A DNA stretch of 64,000 bases from Polynucleobacter sp. MWH-P3-07-1 (GCF_018687555.1 NZ_CP061296.1:1-64000), one strand, 5' to 3'; positions 23,583-32,036 are shown, numbered from the stretch's first letter. A program made the numbers and translations. The notes: generated by a model not told the origin, from the sequence alone.

Positions 23583-25691
23583 ATGATGCCTAGCGCTCTA
23601 TTTGTCCAGATTGTTCTAGATAAGCCGTTGGCGCAAGCCTTTGACTACGCCTGGGATGTTGAGAGGCTTGGATGCGAGCCAGCGGTTGGCCTGATTGTAT
23701 CGGTCCCATTTGGAGGTGCATTATCCGTAGGGGTTGTAATAAAAGTAAATACTCACTCTGATTTAGAGATAAGTAAAATAAAGAGCGTCATAGATGTTGC
23801 ACCACTCCCCCGGATAGATGCCGGGCTACTGAGCCTGATGAACTTTGCAAGCCAGTACTACATCCATAGTTTGGGTGAAACGATTGTGCCCTCAATCCCG
23901 CAAATGTGGCGAAAGCCTGAACGCTGGGACAAGTTGCGGCTAGTAGCGCAGCCCCCTGTAAGTAAAAAGAAAAAAAACAAAACAGCAAGCACTTCTGAGA
24001 AATTCATTGGCGTTGATCAATTGAATCCAGAACAAAAAAATGCACTGAATATTCTTTTGCAAAAAGAGAACTTAGGCGCATTTAGGGCAATCCTGCTGCA
24101 AGGTCAAACTGGAAGCGGTAAGACAGCCGTTTTTTTAAACTGGTTGGCCAGCATTTTGGAAGAGAAAAATTCCCAAGTGCTACTCTTGGTTCCGGAAATT
24201 AATTTAACCCCTCAATTAGAGCGTCGCATCAAAGCCTATTTTCCGGATAAAAAAATTGCCCTATTACATAGCGGGGTCTCCGAGAAACAGCGCGGTATTT
24301 CTTGGCAGGAGGCCATGCTTGGAGAGGCGCAAATCATATTGGGCACACGTTTAGCAGTGCTAACACCCATGCCAAATCTGCGAGCCATTGTGGTCGACGA
24401 GGAGCATGACCCCTCATATAAACAACAAGAAGGAACCCGCTACTCTGCCAGAGATCTTGCCATCTGGCGCGCACATGATCAAGGGCTGCCTATCTTATTG
24501 GCTTCTGCCACGCCATCATTAGAAACTTGGATGGCAGCACAGCTTGGGCGTTATGAATACATTAGGTTAGACAGTCGCGCTCAGGGGGCAACTCTACCCA
24601 AGGTGCATCTGGTAAATACGCAAGATCCTCAAAATCGATCTCAGCATTCGCCGTTATTCACCAAAACCATTGAAGGGGCAATCACCAAATCACTTGGAGA
24701 GAAAAAGCAGAGCTTAGTCTTGATTAATCGAAGAGGATATTCGCCAGTCATTAGTTGCCCTGCCTGCTCATGGATGTCAAAGTGTGCCCAATGTTCGTCT
24801 TGTATGGTGATGCATAAAGCAGGAGCCTTGAGTAAAAAAACAGTATTGAGTTGCCATCATTGCGGCTTAGTAAAACCAATGCCTAATTTTTGCCCTGATT
24901 GCGGCAATGCAGATCTAAAGCCGGTAGGCCAAGGCACCCAAAAAATTGAAGATGCAATAGAAAATGCTTGGCCTCAAGCCACAGTCTTAAGGATAGATAC
25001 CGACTCAAGCAGGAGGAGCAAGGATGCTGAAGAGCTCTTCCAAAAAATTCATGAGGGTGGAGTTGATATTGTTGTGGGCACGCAGATGATTGCAAAGGGC
25101 CATGATTATCAAAACATTGGAACAGTTGCAGTGTTAGATGCTGATAGCCGCTTGTACTCACCAGATTTTAGGGCTGCTGAAAGATTGTTTGCGCAGCTGA
25201 TTCAGGTGGCAGGACGGGCAGGCCGCTCGCAACAGCATCACCAGGAGAGCGGGGATATTTATATTGAAACACAGCATCCTGATGCAGCAGTGTTTCAGTA
25301 TTTATTAAGACATGATGTTGATGGCTTTTTATCTTTCACAGCCAAAGAAAGGGAAGAGTCAAAACTTCCACCATTTTCTTATCAAGGACTCATCCATGCG
25401 GAGGGCAAGAGCATTGCAAAAGCAATTCAGTTTCTCAGTGAGCTGAAGGCTCAGCTAGTAGAGCGGGGGTTGGTGCATAAAGGCGTCAAGATTTATGACC
25501 CCGTTCCCAAAACCATCATGCGACTAGCGGGTTCTGAGCGTGCGCAGTTATTGATTGAATCCAATAACCGAAAACACTTACAAGAATTGCTCGAAGCAAT
25601 TGATCGACTGTTACGTCAGGACTCTCAGGGCCGCATTAGCAAGGCTACACGTATTCGTTGGTTGATTGAGCGCGACCCAATTGCAATTTAG
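23583..25691 (+). CDS. priA: Primosomal helicase PriA
   Basis: PriA restarts stalled replication forks by loading the primosome and unwinds DNA 3' to 5'. The 702-residue protein has Walker A GQTGSGKT (174-181), the DEEH box VVDEEHDPSYKQQ, and a paired zinc-binding cysteine set (CPAC, CAQC, CHHC and CPDC) between about residues 390 and 450. The later helicase motif GTQMIAKGHD and VAGRAGR are present. ATG 23583 is followed directly by another ATG at 23586, so either may be used. Confidence 0.96.
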   Translation: MMPSALFVQIVLDKPLAQAFDYAWDVERLGCEPAVGLIVSVPFGGALSVGVVIKVNTHSDLEISKIKSVIDVAPLPRIDAGLLSLMNFASQYYIHSLGETIVPSIPQMWRKPERWDKLRLVAQPPVSKKKKNKTASTSEKFIGVDQLNPEQKNALNILLQKENLGAFRAILLQGQTGSGKTAVFLNWLASILEEKNSQVLLLVPEINLTPQLERRIKAYFPDKKIALLHSGVSEKQRGISWQEAMLGEAQIILGTRLAVLTPMPNLRAIVVDEEHDPSYKQQEGTRYSARDLAIWRAHDQGLPILLASATPSLETWMAAQLGRYEYIRLDSRAQGATLPKVHLVNTQDPQNRSQHSPLFTKTIEGAITKSLGEKKQSLVLINRRGYSPVISCPACSWMSKCAQCSSCMVMHKAGALSKKTVLSCHHCGLVKPMPNFCPDCGNADLKPVGQGTQKIEDAIENAWPQATVLRIDTDSSRRSKDAEELFQKIHEGGVDIVVGTQMIAKGHDYQNIGTVAVLDADSRLYSPDFRAAERLFAQLIQVAGRAGRSQQHHQESGDIYIETQHPDAAVFQYLLRHDVDGFLSFTAKEREESKLPPFSYQGLIHAEGKSIAKAIQFLSELKAQLVERGLVHKGVKIYDPVPKTIMRLAGSERAQLLIESNNRKHLQELLEAIDRLLRQDSQGRISKATRIRWLIERDPIAI

Positions 25692-25707
25692 TGCAGCGAG
25701 AAGAATA

Positions 25708-26100
25708 TCAAGCCCCTGCAGTAGCAGAGTAATTTTCTAAATCCATTAGCTTGTGAAGCTCTGTATTTAATTCAGCAGCAGAGTTCGGCTTGATTTTAAA
25801 AAGCCAAACGGAATACGGTTTTTCATTAATGATTTCAGGCTGACTCTCAATTTCAGGATTGAGGGCAACGATCTCTCCACTGATGGGGGCATGAATATCA
25901 CTTGCCGCTTTCACTGATTCAATGACGGCAATGGTTTCTCCTTGCCTTACAGCTAGACCTAGCTTTGGTGCTTGAAAGAACATGACATCGCCAAGTGCTT
26001 CTTGCGCATGATTGCTAATCCCCACCCACACCAAGCCATCATCTTCTGGGTCGGCCCACTCATGAGTTTGAGCAAATCTAAATTTTTCTTGTGTGTTCAT
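25708..26100 (-). CDS. gcvH: Glycine cleavage system H protein
   Basis: GcvH carries the lipoyl group that shuttles the methylamine of glycine between GcvP, GcvT and Lpd. The 130-residue protein has the lipoylation site at K64 in IESVKAASD, the N-terminal HEWADPEDDGLVWVGIS and the C-terminal NEKPYSVWLFKIKP segments. gcvT and gcvP are not in this window, so it sits apart from the rest of the system and could also serve lipoate relay. It runs opposite to priA and divergent from the next gene. Confidence 0.93.
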   Translation of the reverse strand: MNTQEKFRFAQTHEWADPEDDGLVWVGISNHAQEALGDVMFFQAPKLGLAVRQGETIAVIESVKAASDIHAPISGEIVALNPEIESQPEIINEKPYSVWLFKIKPNSAAELNTELHKLMDLENYSATAGA

Positions 26101-26123
26101 TATTAACCTTGTTGGCTTATTTT

Positions 26124-26172
26124 ATAACTTGTGTTCTAAACTGGCATCTTACTGATTCACTTAACAAGTTAT
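26124..26172. repeat. 9-bp inverted repeat in the gcvH/hydrolase divergent region
   Basis: ATAACTTGT (26124-26132) and ACAAGTTAT (26164-26172) are perfect inverted repeats with a 31-base gap, so their centres are 40 bases apart, near four helical turns. They lie between the divergent gcvH and hydrolase genes, the second arm ending six bases before the hydrolase ATG. They could be paired operator half-sites for a looping regulator. No regulator is identified. Confidence 0.45.
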
Positions 26173-26178
26173 CAAAAT

Positions 26179-26823
26179 ATGCCCATTAAATTAGGTATCG
26201 TTCCAGTTACGCCTTTTGAACAAAATTGTTCAATTTTGGTATGTCAAAAGACTGGTGATGCAGCTATTGTTGATCCAGGCGGCGATATAGAGAAGATTCT
26301 AGATGGCGTAAAGCAAATGGGTGGCAAGGTAAAAAAGATTCTGCTTACGCACGGACATCTTGATCATTGTGCTGCAGCTCAAGAGCTATCAGAGCAATTG
26401 GACGTCCCGATTGAGGGCCCTCAAATTGAGGAACGTTTTTGGATTGATCAGCTACCAGAGCAAACCCTTCGTTTTGGGTTTGGTCACGCTAGAGTTTTTG
26501 AGCCCAATCGCTGGCTTAATGACGGAGATCATGTCCAAGTTGGCGAAGTAGATTTCGAAGTTTTCCACTGCCCAGGACATACTCCGGGACACGTTGTATT
26601 TTTTGACAAAGAAGATAAGCTAGCCTTGGTTGGCGATGTGTTATTTGCAGGATCAATTGGTCGAACCGATTTCCCGCGCGGTAATCACGCCGATTTAATT
26701 AATGCCATAAAGACAAAGTTATGGCCCTTAGGCGATGAGGTGCAATTTGTGCCCGGACATGGGCCGATGTCTACTTTTGGACAAGAAAGAAAAACCAATC
26801 CCTATGTTGGGGATGGTGTCTAG
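26179..26823 (+). CDS. Metallo-beta-lactamase-fold hydrolase, GloB/YcbL type
   Basis: A 214-residue metallohydrolase of the glyoxalase II/YcbL group. The zinc ligands appear as HGHLDH (58-63), a histidine in FHCPGHTPGHVVFF, the aspartate in LVGDVLFAGSIGRTDFPRG and the last histidine in VPGHGPMSTFG. This set is complete. The protein lacks the longer C-terminal domain of true GloB, as in the short YcbL-like proteins. The physiological substrate is not known; a thioester such as S-lactoylglutathione is possible. Confidence 0.9.
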   Translation: MPIKLGIVPVTPFEQNCSILVCQKTGDAAIVDPGGDIEKILDGVKQMGGKVKKILLTHGHLDHCAAAQELSEQLDVPIEGPQIEERFWIDQLPEQTLRFGFGHARVFEPNRWLNDGDHVQVGEVDFEVFHCPGHTPGHVVFFDKEDKLALVGDVLFAGSIGRTDFPRGNHADLINAIKTKLWPLGDEVQFVPGHGPMSTFGQERKTNPYVGDGV

Positions 26824-26830
26824 TCCCGTT

Positions 26831-27016
26831 TTAGGTTTTTGCAGAGCCCGTACGATGTGTACGGTTGTAAAGGCAGCTTGCGCAAATCCAACGTTGCTTA
26901 CGATTCCTGGTCGGAATCCAGGTTCCGCCCTCAAGGCGCTTTTCACGACTGCAAGAAGAGCAAAACTTAAGGCTCTGGGAGGTTTCTTGGGTAGCGGCTG
27001 GAGTCGAGGTAGTCAT
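26831..27016 (-). CDS. Small zinc-ribbon-like protein
   Basis: A 61-residue minus-strand frame between the hydrolase and the desaturase. It has two cysteine pairs, CSSC and CASC, about 26 residues apart, around KRLEGGTWIPTRNRKQRWI, which looks like a small zinc ribbon with a basic middle. ATG 27016 is preferred over an upstream TTG at 27022. The opposite strand also has open frames, but these lack any recognisable pattern. The paired cysteines argue for a real gene; the function is unknown. Confidence 0.6.
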   Translation of the reverse strand: MTTSTPAATQETSQSLKFCSSCSREKRLEGGTWIPTRNRKQRWICASCLYNRTHRTGSAKT

Positions 27017-27056
27017 GGGCAATCCGGGTAAGACAAATCAAAACAGAAGGTCTATT

Positions 27057-28208
27057 TTACCCGTTTTGTCCCGCTGGGGCTGGGCTTAGCAGAACTCGAA
27101 CCGAATCCGCCGTTTTATTGCCATCAAAATCCAACCAAGCTTTATTTTCGAAGTCATAAAGCTTGCATTTGCGGGCAGTATCAAAATACCATTCCCAAGA
27201 GAATTTTTGAATGAAAATCCGCTCTGGAAGCATTGTTTCGAGGGTGTTTTGAGCATCTTTTAGGTTGTAAAGAGGGATGCTCATATCAACGTGGTGGGCA
27301 GTATGTTCCATGATGTGGTGCATCAGGGCGCCCCAAATCCAGCCAAATGTCAGGTGGACAGTGGTGGAAACAAAGGGCTGGGCACGCAACCATTCTGATT
27401 TTTTGTCATACCAAGATACAGAGGGGTGGGTGTGGTGTACGTAAACTACAAAACCAATCATCCCATTCCAGAACAAGAATGGAAGAGCAAAACCGGTAAT
27501 GAGGCCAATCCAAACAGACTGACCTGTTGCCAACGCTCCAGCGATTAAGCAAGCAATCCAGACGATTGCAAAAGCCGTAACCAATAGGTTGTCTTTCAGA
27601 AAAATCGGACGATCACCTGGTTTATTTTTTGCATTTGGGAAGTACTCACGTCTCCACCAAATTTCAATGAGGTAGTAAAAAACCGGGCCCCAACCGCTTC
27701 TATAAAGACGCTCAAGTGCTTTGCGCCATGCTGGCAAAGCATCAAATTCCGCCTTGGATAGAGGCGCCCAGACAAAATCAAATCCCTTGAGATTTGTCTG
27801 ACCATGGTGAACCACGTTATGGCCAACATCCCAAAGACTATAGGGAGTAAGTGAGGGCAGGAAAGCAATCCGGCCAAGGACCTTATTGAGCTCACGATTG
27901 GGCGTAAAGCTCTGGTGACAGGCATCATGCCCCAAGATGAAAATGCGTCCAGTAACAAAGCCAGCAATTAAGCCTAATGCAATCTTGACGGCAATGTTTT
28001 CAATAAAAATGGTACCCGCAATGCATCCTAACCATAAAGCAGCATCAAGCACTAAAAGGCCTAGCGCACGACCAATCTGGCCCTGTGCCATATGAATTAG
28101 CCAGCCGCGAATAATTTTGCGATGAGGCAATGGCTCGCTAGGGGCTAAGGGGGCCATATTTTGATCGGTAAGGGATGGATTTAGATGATTAGACACGTTA
28201 ATATTCAT
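27057..28208 (-). CDS. Fatty acid desaturase-family membrane protein
   Basis: A 383-residue membrane di-iron enzyme of the fatty acid desaturase/hydroxylase superfamily. The three histidine boxes are H94DACH98, H130NVVHH135 and H302TAHH306, and there is an extra HH in YVHHTHP (258-259). About four hydrophobic segments alternate with the boxes, as in acyl-lipid desaturases. It probably introduces a double bond into membrane acyl chains, but a hydroxylase role cannot be excluded. It runs opposite to its neighbours with the small zinc-ribbon frame just downstream. Confidence 0.9.
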   Translation of the reverse strand: MNINVSNHLNPSLTDQNMAPLAPSEPLPHRKIIRGWLIHMAQGQIGRALGLLVLDAALWLGCIAGTIFIENIAVKIALGLIAGFVTGRIFILGHDACHQSFTPNRELNKVLGRIAFLPSLTPYSLWDVGHNVVHHGQTNLKGFDFVWAPLSKAEFDALPAWRKALERLYRSGWGPVFYYLIEIWWRREYFPNAKNKPGDRPIFLKDNLLVTAFAIVWIACLIAGALATGQSVWIGLITGFALPFLFWNGMIGFVVYVHHTHPSVSWYDKKSEWLRAQPFVSTTVHLTFGWIWGALMHHIMEHTAHHVDMSIPLYNLKDAQNTLETMLPERIFIQKFSWEWYFDTARKCKLYDFENKAWLDFDGNKTADSVRVLLSPAPAGQNG

Positions 28209-28287
28209 TAGAAATCAATTATTTAGAATTAAATAATAGCGGTTTTTGAGTTTTCGCGCACGACCTAGGTTAAAAATACCCCTACTC

Positions 28288-28363
28288 TGGCGCGCCCGGC
28301 AGGAATCGAACCTGCGACCCTTGGCTTCGGAGGCCAATACTCTATCCACTGAGCTACGGGCGC
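28288..28363 (-). tRNA. tRNA-Arg (anticodon CCG)
   Basis: A complete 76-base tRNA on the minus strand. The acceptor stem is GCGCCCG/CGGGCGC with an encoded CCA end. The anticodon loop is CTCCGAA, giving anticodon CCG, which reads the arginine codon CGG. The T arm has GTTCGATTC. It lies upstream of the desaturase gene on the same strand but is not obviously part of that transcript. Confidence 0.95.
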
Positions 28364-28473
28364 CATTTGAAACCCATCATTGGCTGCACTCGTATTGTAA
28401 GTGCCCTAGGCAAAAAGCACTCGCTATAATTGAACCTAATTAACCCAACAACCTATAAAACTACAAAAGTCCT

Positions 28474-28698
28474 ATGAGCAACGAGCACGGCAACCTAATT
28501 AAGTCACCAAAACAACTCATCACCGTTGTATTTGCAAGTTTTTTTGTGCCATTGATTGTGATTTTATTGTTGATGGTTTATGTCAATAACGGTAAGCGTA
28601 TTGATAGCGGTAAGTCTGCCGATGAAATTATCAAGCCAGTTGGCCAGCTGAATGTTCAGGATGCTAATCCTCCAGCTGAAGTCAAGACTGGCGGTTAG
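28474..28698 (+). CDS. Small single-span membrane protein resembling a cytochrome c5 N-terminus
   Basis: A 74-residue protein with a charged start (MSNEHGNLIKSPKQLI), one membrane segment (about 17-38, VVFASFFVPLIVILLLMVYV), and a polar tail ending in PAEVKTGG. The opening IKSPKQLITVV and the tail KPVGQLNV resemble the membrane anchor of cytochrome c5-type proteins of Burkholderiales, from memory of that family. No CXXCH haem site is present here, so it may be a detached anchor. A strong terminator follows its stop. Confidence 0.7.
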   Translation: MSNEHGNLIKSPKQLITVVFASFFVPLIVILLLMVYVNNGKRIDSGKSADEIIKPVGQLNVQDANPPAEVKTGG

Positions 28699-28717
28699 CC
28701 CTAACCAAGAGATGAAT

Positions 28718-28747
28718 AAAGCTGACAGTTGGTCAGCTTTATTTTTT
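28718..28747. terminator. Hairpin terminator after the small membrane protein gene
   Basis: AAAGCTGAC (28718-28726) and GTCAGCTTT (28732-28740) form a nine-base stem with a five-base loop, followed by ATTTTTTT. This is a good intrinsic terminator for the plus-strand gene. The 3' arm overlaps the stop codon of the convergent rsmI. Confidence 0.85.
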
Positions 28748-29641
28748 TGCACCCTCCACCTTGGAATCGATGGCTGCTTGATAAGCCTCTTTTTTGGGCA
28801 CTGAGAGAGTTTGAGCCAGAACTGCAGCAATTTCTTTGCTGCCCAAGTAAGGCTTGAGTGTATCAACCCAGAGGCTCAATAATTCATCTGAAACTAGATC
28901 TTTGCCGGCTTTGCGACCCGAAACCATAATGACAAATTCACCCTTTAGGCTAGATGCTTGTGCTAGCCACTGTGGAATATCGGCAGCCCTAACGAAACTA
29001 ACTTGCTCAAATTTTTTGGTTAACTCTCGCCCAATCATGAGTTCACGTTCTGGCTCAAGAGTCTGCGAAATTCGTATTAAGGTTTCTTGAATATGATGGG
29101 GTGATTCGAAAAAGATGCTGGTTTGTAAGCTTTTTTGAATGAGCATTAGCAGGGCATCACGCTCTTTTGTTTTATTTGGCCAGAAGCCTAAAAATTGAAA
29201 GCGCCCTTCTGATGCGCTTAATACGGAACCCCCTACCGAAACTGCTGCAGCAACCGCACTGGCGCCAGGAATAGGAATTACTCTAAAGCCTGCTGTATGG
29301 ACAGCTTGGACTAAGCGGGCGCCAGGATCGGATACCCCGGGCGTACCCGCATCCGAGATGTATGCCCATCTTTCATGATTGGCCAGATGTTGAATGACGG
29401 TTTGGGCACCACTCATCTCATTATGTTCATGCAGGGCTAAACATTTTTTATGAATGCCAAATTGTTGAAGCAGTGCAACACTATGACGGGTATCCTCACA
29501 CGCAATTCCTTCAACTGTGTTTAGGACATGCAGGGCGCGCAAGGTAATGTCACCAAGATTGCCGATTGGGGTTGCAACCAGATACAGCGCCCCGGCTGGC
29601 AAATCTTGCTGCTTCAGAAAGTCAAAACGATCAAATTCCAT
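28739..29641 (-). CDS. rsmI: 16S rRNA cytidine-1402 2'-O-methyltransferase RsmI
   Basis: RsmI methylates the ribose of C1402 in the decoding centre of 16S rRNA. The protein is 300 residues from ATG 29641. Its N-terminus LYLVATPIGNLGDITLRAL, and YISDAGTPGVSDPGARLV with the proline-rich IPIPGASA, are typical of the tetrapyrrole methylase fold of RsmI. A TTG at 29671 would add ten residues and is less likely. The gene is divergent from the SIS-domain gene, in the order also seen in E. coli around rsmI and diaA. Confidence 0.95.
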   Translation of the reverse strand: MEFDRFDFLKQQDLPAGALYLVATPIGNLGDITLRALHVLNTVEGIACEDTRHSVALLQQFGIHKKCLALHEHNEMSGAQTVIQHLANHERWAYISDAGTPGVSDPGARLVQAVHTAGFRVIPIPGASAVAAAVSVGGSVLSASEGRFQFLGFWPNKTKERDALLMLIQKSLQTSIFFESPHHIQETLIRISQTLEPERELMIGRELTKKFEQVSFVRAADIPQWLAQASSLKGEFVIMVSGRKAGKDLVSDELLSLWVDTLKPYLGSKEIAAVLAQTLSVPKKEAYQAAIDSKVEGAKK

Positions 29642-29745
29642 AGATATTGTTTGCAAGTCAGTCTTATACAAGTAAGAGCATACGTGGGTTTTATATAGAG
29701 CCCCTTGAAACAGTGTTTCACTTCAAATTGGGTCATAATATTGTT

Positions 29746-30348
29746 ATGGATCAAAAAACAATGGAACGCTTGCGTGCAAGAGCCTCCCAACACTTTTTAG
29801 ACAGTATTGCAGTGAAGCAAGAGGCGGAGAAAATTCTGCCAACTGCAGTAGCTCAGGGTGTTATTGCCATGACAGACTGTTTGCGCAACGGCGGCAAAGT
29901 GATGGCTTGTGGCAATGGCGGATCGGCCGCTGATGCGCAACATTTTGCAGCAGAGTTAATCGGCCGTTTTGAGCGCGAGCGTCAAGAGCTTGCCGCAATT
30001 GCATTGACTACTGATAGCTCGATTCTGACGGCCGTTGGAAATGATTACAGCTACGACGAAGTCTTTAGCAAGCAAGTACGGGGGCTTGGTAAACCAGGCG
30101 ATATCTTGCTTGGCATCTCTACCTCAGGCAACTCCAAGAATGTAGTGAAAGCCATCGAGGCTGCAAAAAAACTCGGCATGAAAGTGATTGCGCTAACTGG
30201 CAATGGCGGCGGAAAAATTGCCAGCCTGCTAGATAGTAATGATGTGCATCTTTGTGCGCCCTCCACTCGCACCGCTCGTATTCAAGAAACGCATTTAGTT
30301 TTATTACATAGCCTTTGCGATGGCGTTGACCATTTGATGTTTGATTAA
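29746..30348 (+). CDS. diaA: SIS-domain protein, DiaA/phosphoheptose isomerase family
   Basis: A 200-residue SIS-domain protein from ATG 29746. The sugar-phosphate-binding pattern CGNGGSAADAQHFAAELIGRF (shared by GmhA and DiaA) and STSGNSKNVVKAI are clear. Gene order (rsmI divergent, BON lipoprotein next) matches the E. coli diaA locus, so DiaA, which stimulates DnaA assembly at oriC, is the favoured call. The heptose enzyme GmhA cannot be excluded from sequence alone. A second ATG at 29761 is possible. Confidence 0.8.
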   Translation: MDQKTMERLRARASQHFLDSIAVKQEAEKILPTAVAQGVIAMTDCLRNGGKVMACGNGGSAADAQHFAAELIGRFERERQELAAIALTTDSSILTAVGNDYSYDEVFSKQVRGLGKPGDILLGISTSGNSKNVVKAIEAAKKLGMKVIALTGNGGGKIASLLDSNDVHLCAPSTRTARIQETHLVLLHSLCDGVDHLMFD

Positions 30349-30369
30349 ACGATTTTCAAGAAAATAAAA

Positions 30370-31020
30370 ATGCAGACTCAGTCTCTCAGTAAATTGATTG
30401 TCGTTGGAGTACTGCTTTCATTTTTATCGGGGTGCGGAGTTTTGGCTGTGGGTGGAGTTGCCGCAACCGCTTCAGTGATGGCTGATCGTCGAAGTCCTGG
30501 TGTTCAAGCAACCGACAAAGGATTGGAGTTAGAAGCAGATAGTGCACTTGCAAAACGTTTTGGAAACTCAGCCCATATCAATGTGAACTCTTTCAACCAG
30601 AAAGTATTGCTCACTGGCGAAGTGAAGAATGAAGAGATCAAGAATCAAGCTGCCGAGTACGTCAAGAGCCTGAAGAACGTTCGTTCAGTATTCAATCAAT
30701 TAATCGTAGGGCCAAACAGTTCTTATGCTGCTCGCGCAAGCGATTCGTATTTAGACTCCAAAGTAAAGACCCAAATGATCTTTACAGATAAGTTGCCATC
30801 AAATTCAATGGACATCATTGTTGAGGGTGAAAACGTTTACTTGATGGGCATCCTCACTCAAAACGAGGCAGATCTAGCTAAAAAAGTAGCCAGCAATACG
30901 AACGGAGTTAAAGAAGTATTTGCATTCTTTGACATCATCTCAGACGCCGAGAAGGCTCGCTTAGAGAAGCTAGGTAAGGCAGAGGAAAGCCAACCTACAA
31001 GCCCTGTAAAGCCACAGTAA
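30370..31020 (+). CDS. dolP: BON-domain outer membrane lipoprotein, DolP-like
   Basis: A 216-residue lipoprotein with lipobox LSGC (C22) after a short signal peptide. Two BON domains follow (about 47-113 and 122-189), recognised by the repeated pattern of a hydrophobic strand then a helix, with INVNSFNQKVLLTGEV in the first and DIIVEGENVYLMGIL in the second. DolP supports envelope integrity in E. coli at the same locus. The gene follows the SIS gene by 21 bases, so the two are probably cotranscribed. Confidence 0.87.
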   Translation: MQTQSLSKLIVVGVLLSFLSGCGVLAVGGVAATASVMADRRSPGVQATDKGLELEADSALAKRFGNSAHINVNSFNQKVLLTGEVKNEEIKNQAAEYVKSLKNVRSVFNQLIVGPNSSYAARASDSYLDSKVKTQMIFTDKLPSNSMDIIVEGENVYLMGILTQNEADLAKKVASNTNGVKEVFAFFDIISDAEKARLEKLGKAEESQPTSPVKPQ

Positions 31021-31036
31021 CCATCATAGATCCTTA

Positions 31037-31393
31037 ATGAAGTTTCTGCGAGAGTTCCTCCAAGCAATCGCTTGTTTACTCCCTATTTGCGTATTGTGTG
31101 CTACCCCATGCCATGCAGGGCAAGATGATGCTAATGCCTATGCCCTGGCCAAGCAAAATGCATGTCTAGGTTGTCATGCGGTCAATAAAAAAATTGTGGG
31201 CCCAAGCTATCAAGATGTTGCAAAAAAATATCAGGGCAATACAAATGCGCTGGTGTATTTGAAAAACAAAATTCGTCATGGTGGTGCGGGAGCATGGGGT
31301 GTTGTCCCAATGCCTGCGAATACTAAATTAAGTGATGCAGAACTATCGGTATTGAGCGCTTGGATTTTGCAAGGCGCGCCAACCCCAAGGTAA
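31037..31393 (+). CDS. Small c-type cytochrome
   Basis: A 118-residue periplasmic cytochrome c of class I. A signal peptide (about 1-27) is followed by the haem-binding motif C43LGCH47 and an axial methionine in VVPMPANTKLSDAEL. The size and the short haem domain fit cytochrome c551/c552-type electron carriers. It follows the DolP-like gene by 16 bases, which suggests cotranscription, although the functions are not obviously linked. The redox partner is unknown. Confidence 0.9.
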   Translation: MKFLREFLQAIACLLPICVLCATPCHAGQDDANAYALAKQNACLGCHAVNKKIVGPSYQDVAKKYQGNTNALVYLKNKIRHGGAGAWGVVPMPANTKLSDAELSVLSAWILQGAPTPR

Positions 31394-31394
31394 A

Positions 31395-32036
31395 TTAAAC
31401 CTTGGCGACCCCATGGCTTAAGAACCATTGCCATGCATCGTTAGCATTTTTGAGGTTTGACTTTAGTGCGTAATCAAAGTTAGCCCACTGAGCATTAGCA
31501 ACTTCTGTAACGAGCGTGGCCGAAGTGGCTGGATCAAGTTTGAGATAGGCATCAGCATCGCCATATGCAAACTCAACACGCATACCCGCCTTTTGTGCCA
31601 AGCTCATCATAGATTTGTTATTTGCTAAGCAATGCACGTACAAAGTTTCAACACGCGTGTTTCGTGAATGTGTCGCCGCTCTATCAAGCAGTGCTGTGCC
31701 AACGCCGTGACCCCTTGCGTGCTCAAGAACAGATACTCCAAACTCTGCAGCAAGAGCCTGATTTTTTTGTGCGGGTAAGTAGGCTAAGTGCGCGAGTCCA
31801 AGTATCTTGAGATCAGCATCAAATACTGCGAAGACAGAATCATGATCAAAATTGAGATTCTCAACGTAGTGTTCAATGACTTCATTGGGAGTCTGGGTGC
31901 CAAAGCGTAGGCGACGATCCTCTTCTTCTAGTAATAGAAAATGTTCTAGGATGGCAGCACGGTGTCCGGCGTTTAATTCGCGGACCGGAACGGCTAGACC
32001 GCCGGGGATAGGCAAATTAACATTTTTTGTATACAT
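31395..32036 (-). CDS. GNAT-family N-acetyltransferase
   Basis: A 213-residue protein with a GNAT acetyltransferase core at about 45-155. The acetyl-CoA-binding loop is visible as VSVLEHARGHGVGTALLDRA (R/Q-x-x-G-x-G pattern), followed by a typical NNKSMMSLAQKAGM segment. N-terminal residues FDHDSVFAVFDADLKILGLAHL form the first strands. The substrate is unknown. It runs opposite to the cytochrome gene with the stops almost touching. Confidence 0.87.
   Translation of the reverse strand: MYTKNVNLPIPGGLAVPVRELNAGHRAAILEHFLLLEEEDRRLRFGTQTPNEVIEHYVENLNFDHDSVFAVFDADLKILGLAHLAYLPAQKNQALAAEFGVSVLEHARGHGVGTALLDRAATHSRNTRVETLYVHCLANNKSMMSLAQKAGMRVEFAYGDADAYLKLDPATSATLVTEVANAQWANFDYALKSNLKNANDAWQWFLSHGVAKV

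Noticed and set aside
26735-27031. 98-residue plus-strand frame across the hydrolase end and the zinc-ribbon gene
   Set aside because: It overlaps two better-supported genes and has no motif; the paired cysteines on the opposite strand are more convincing.
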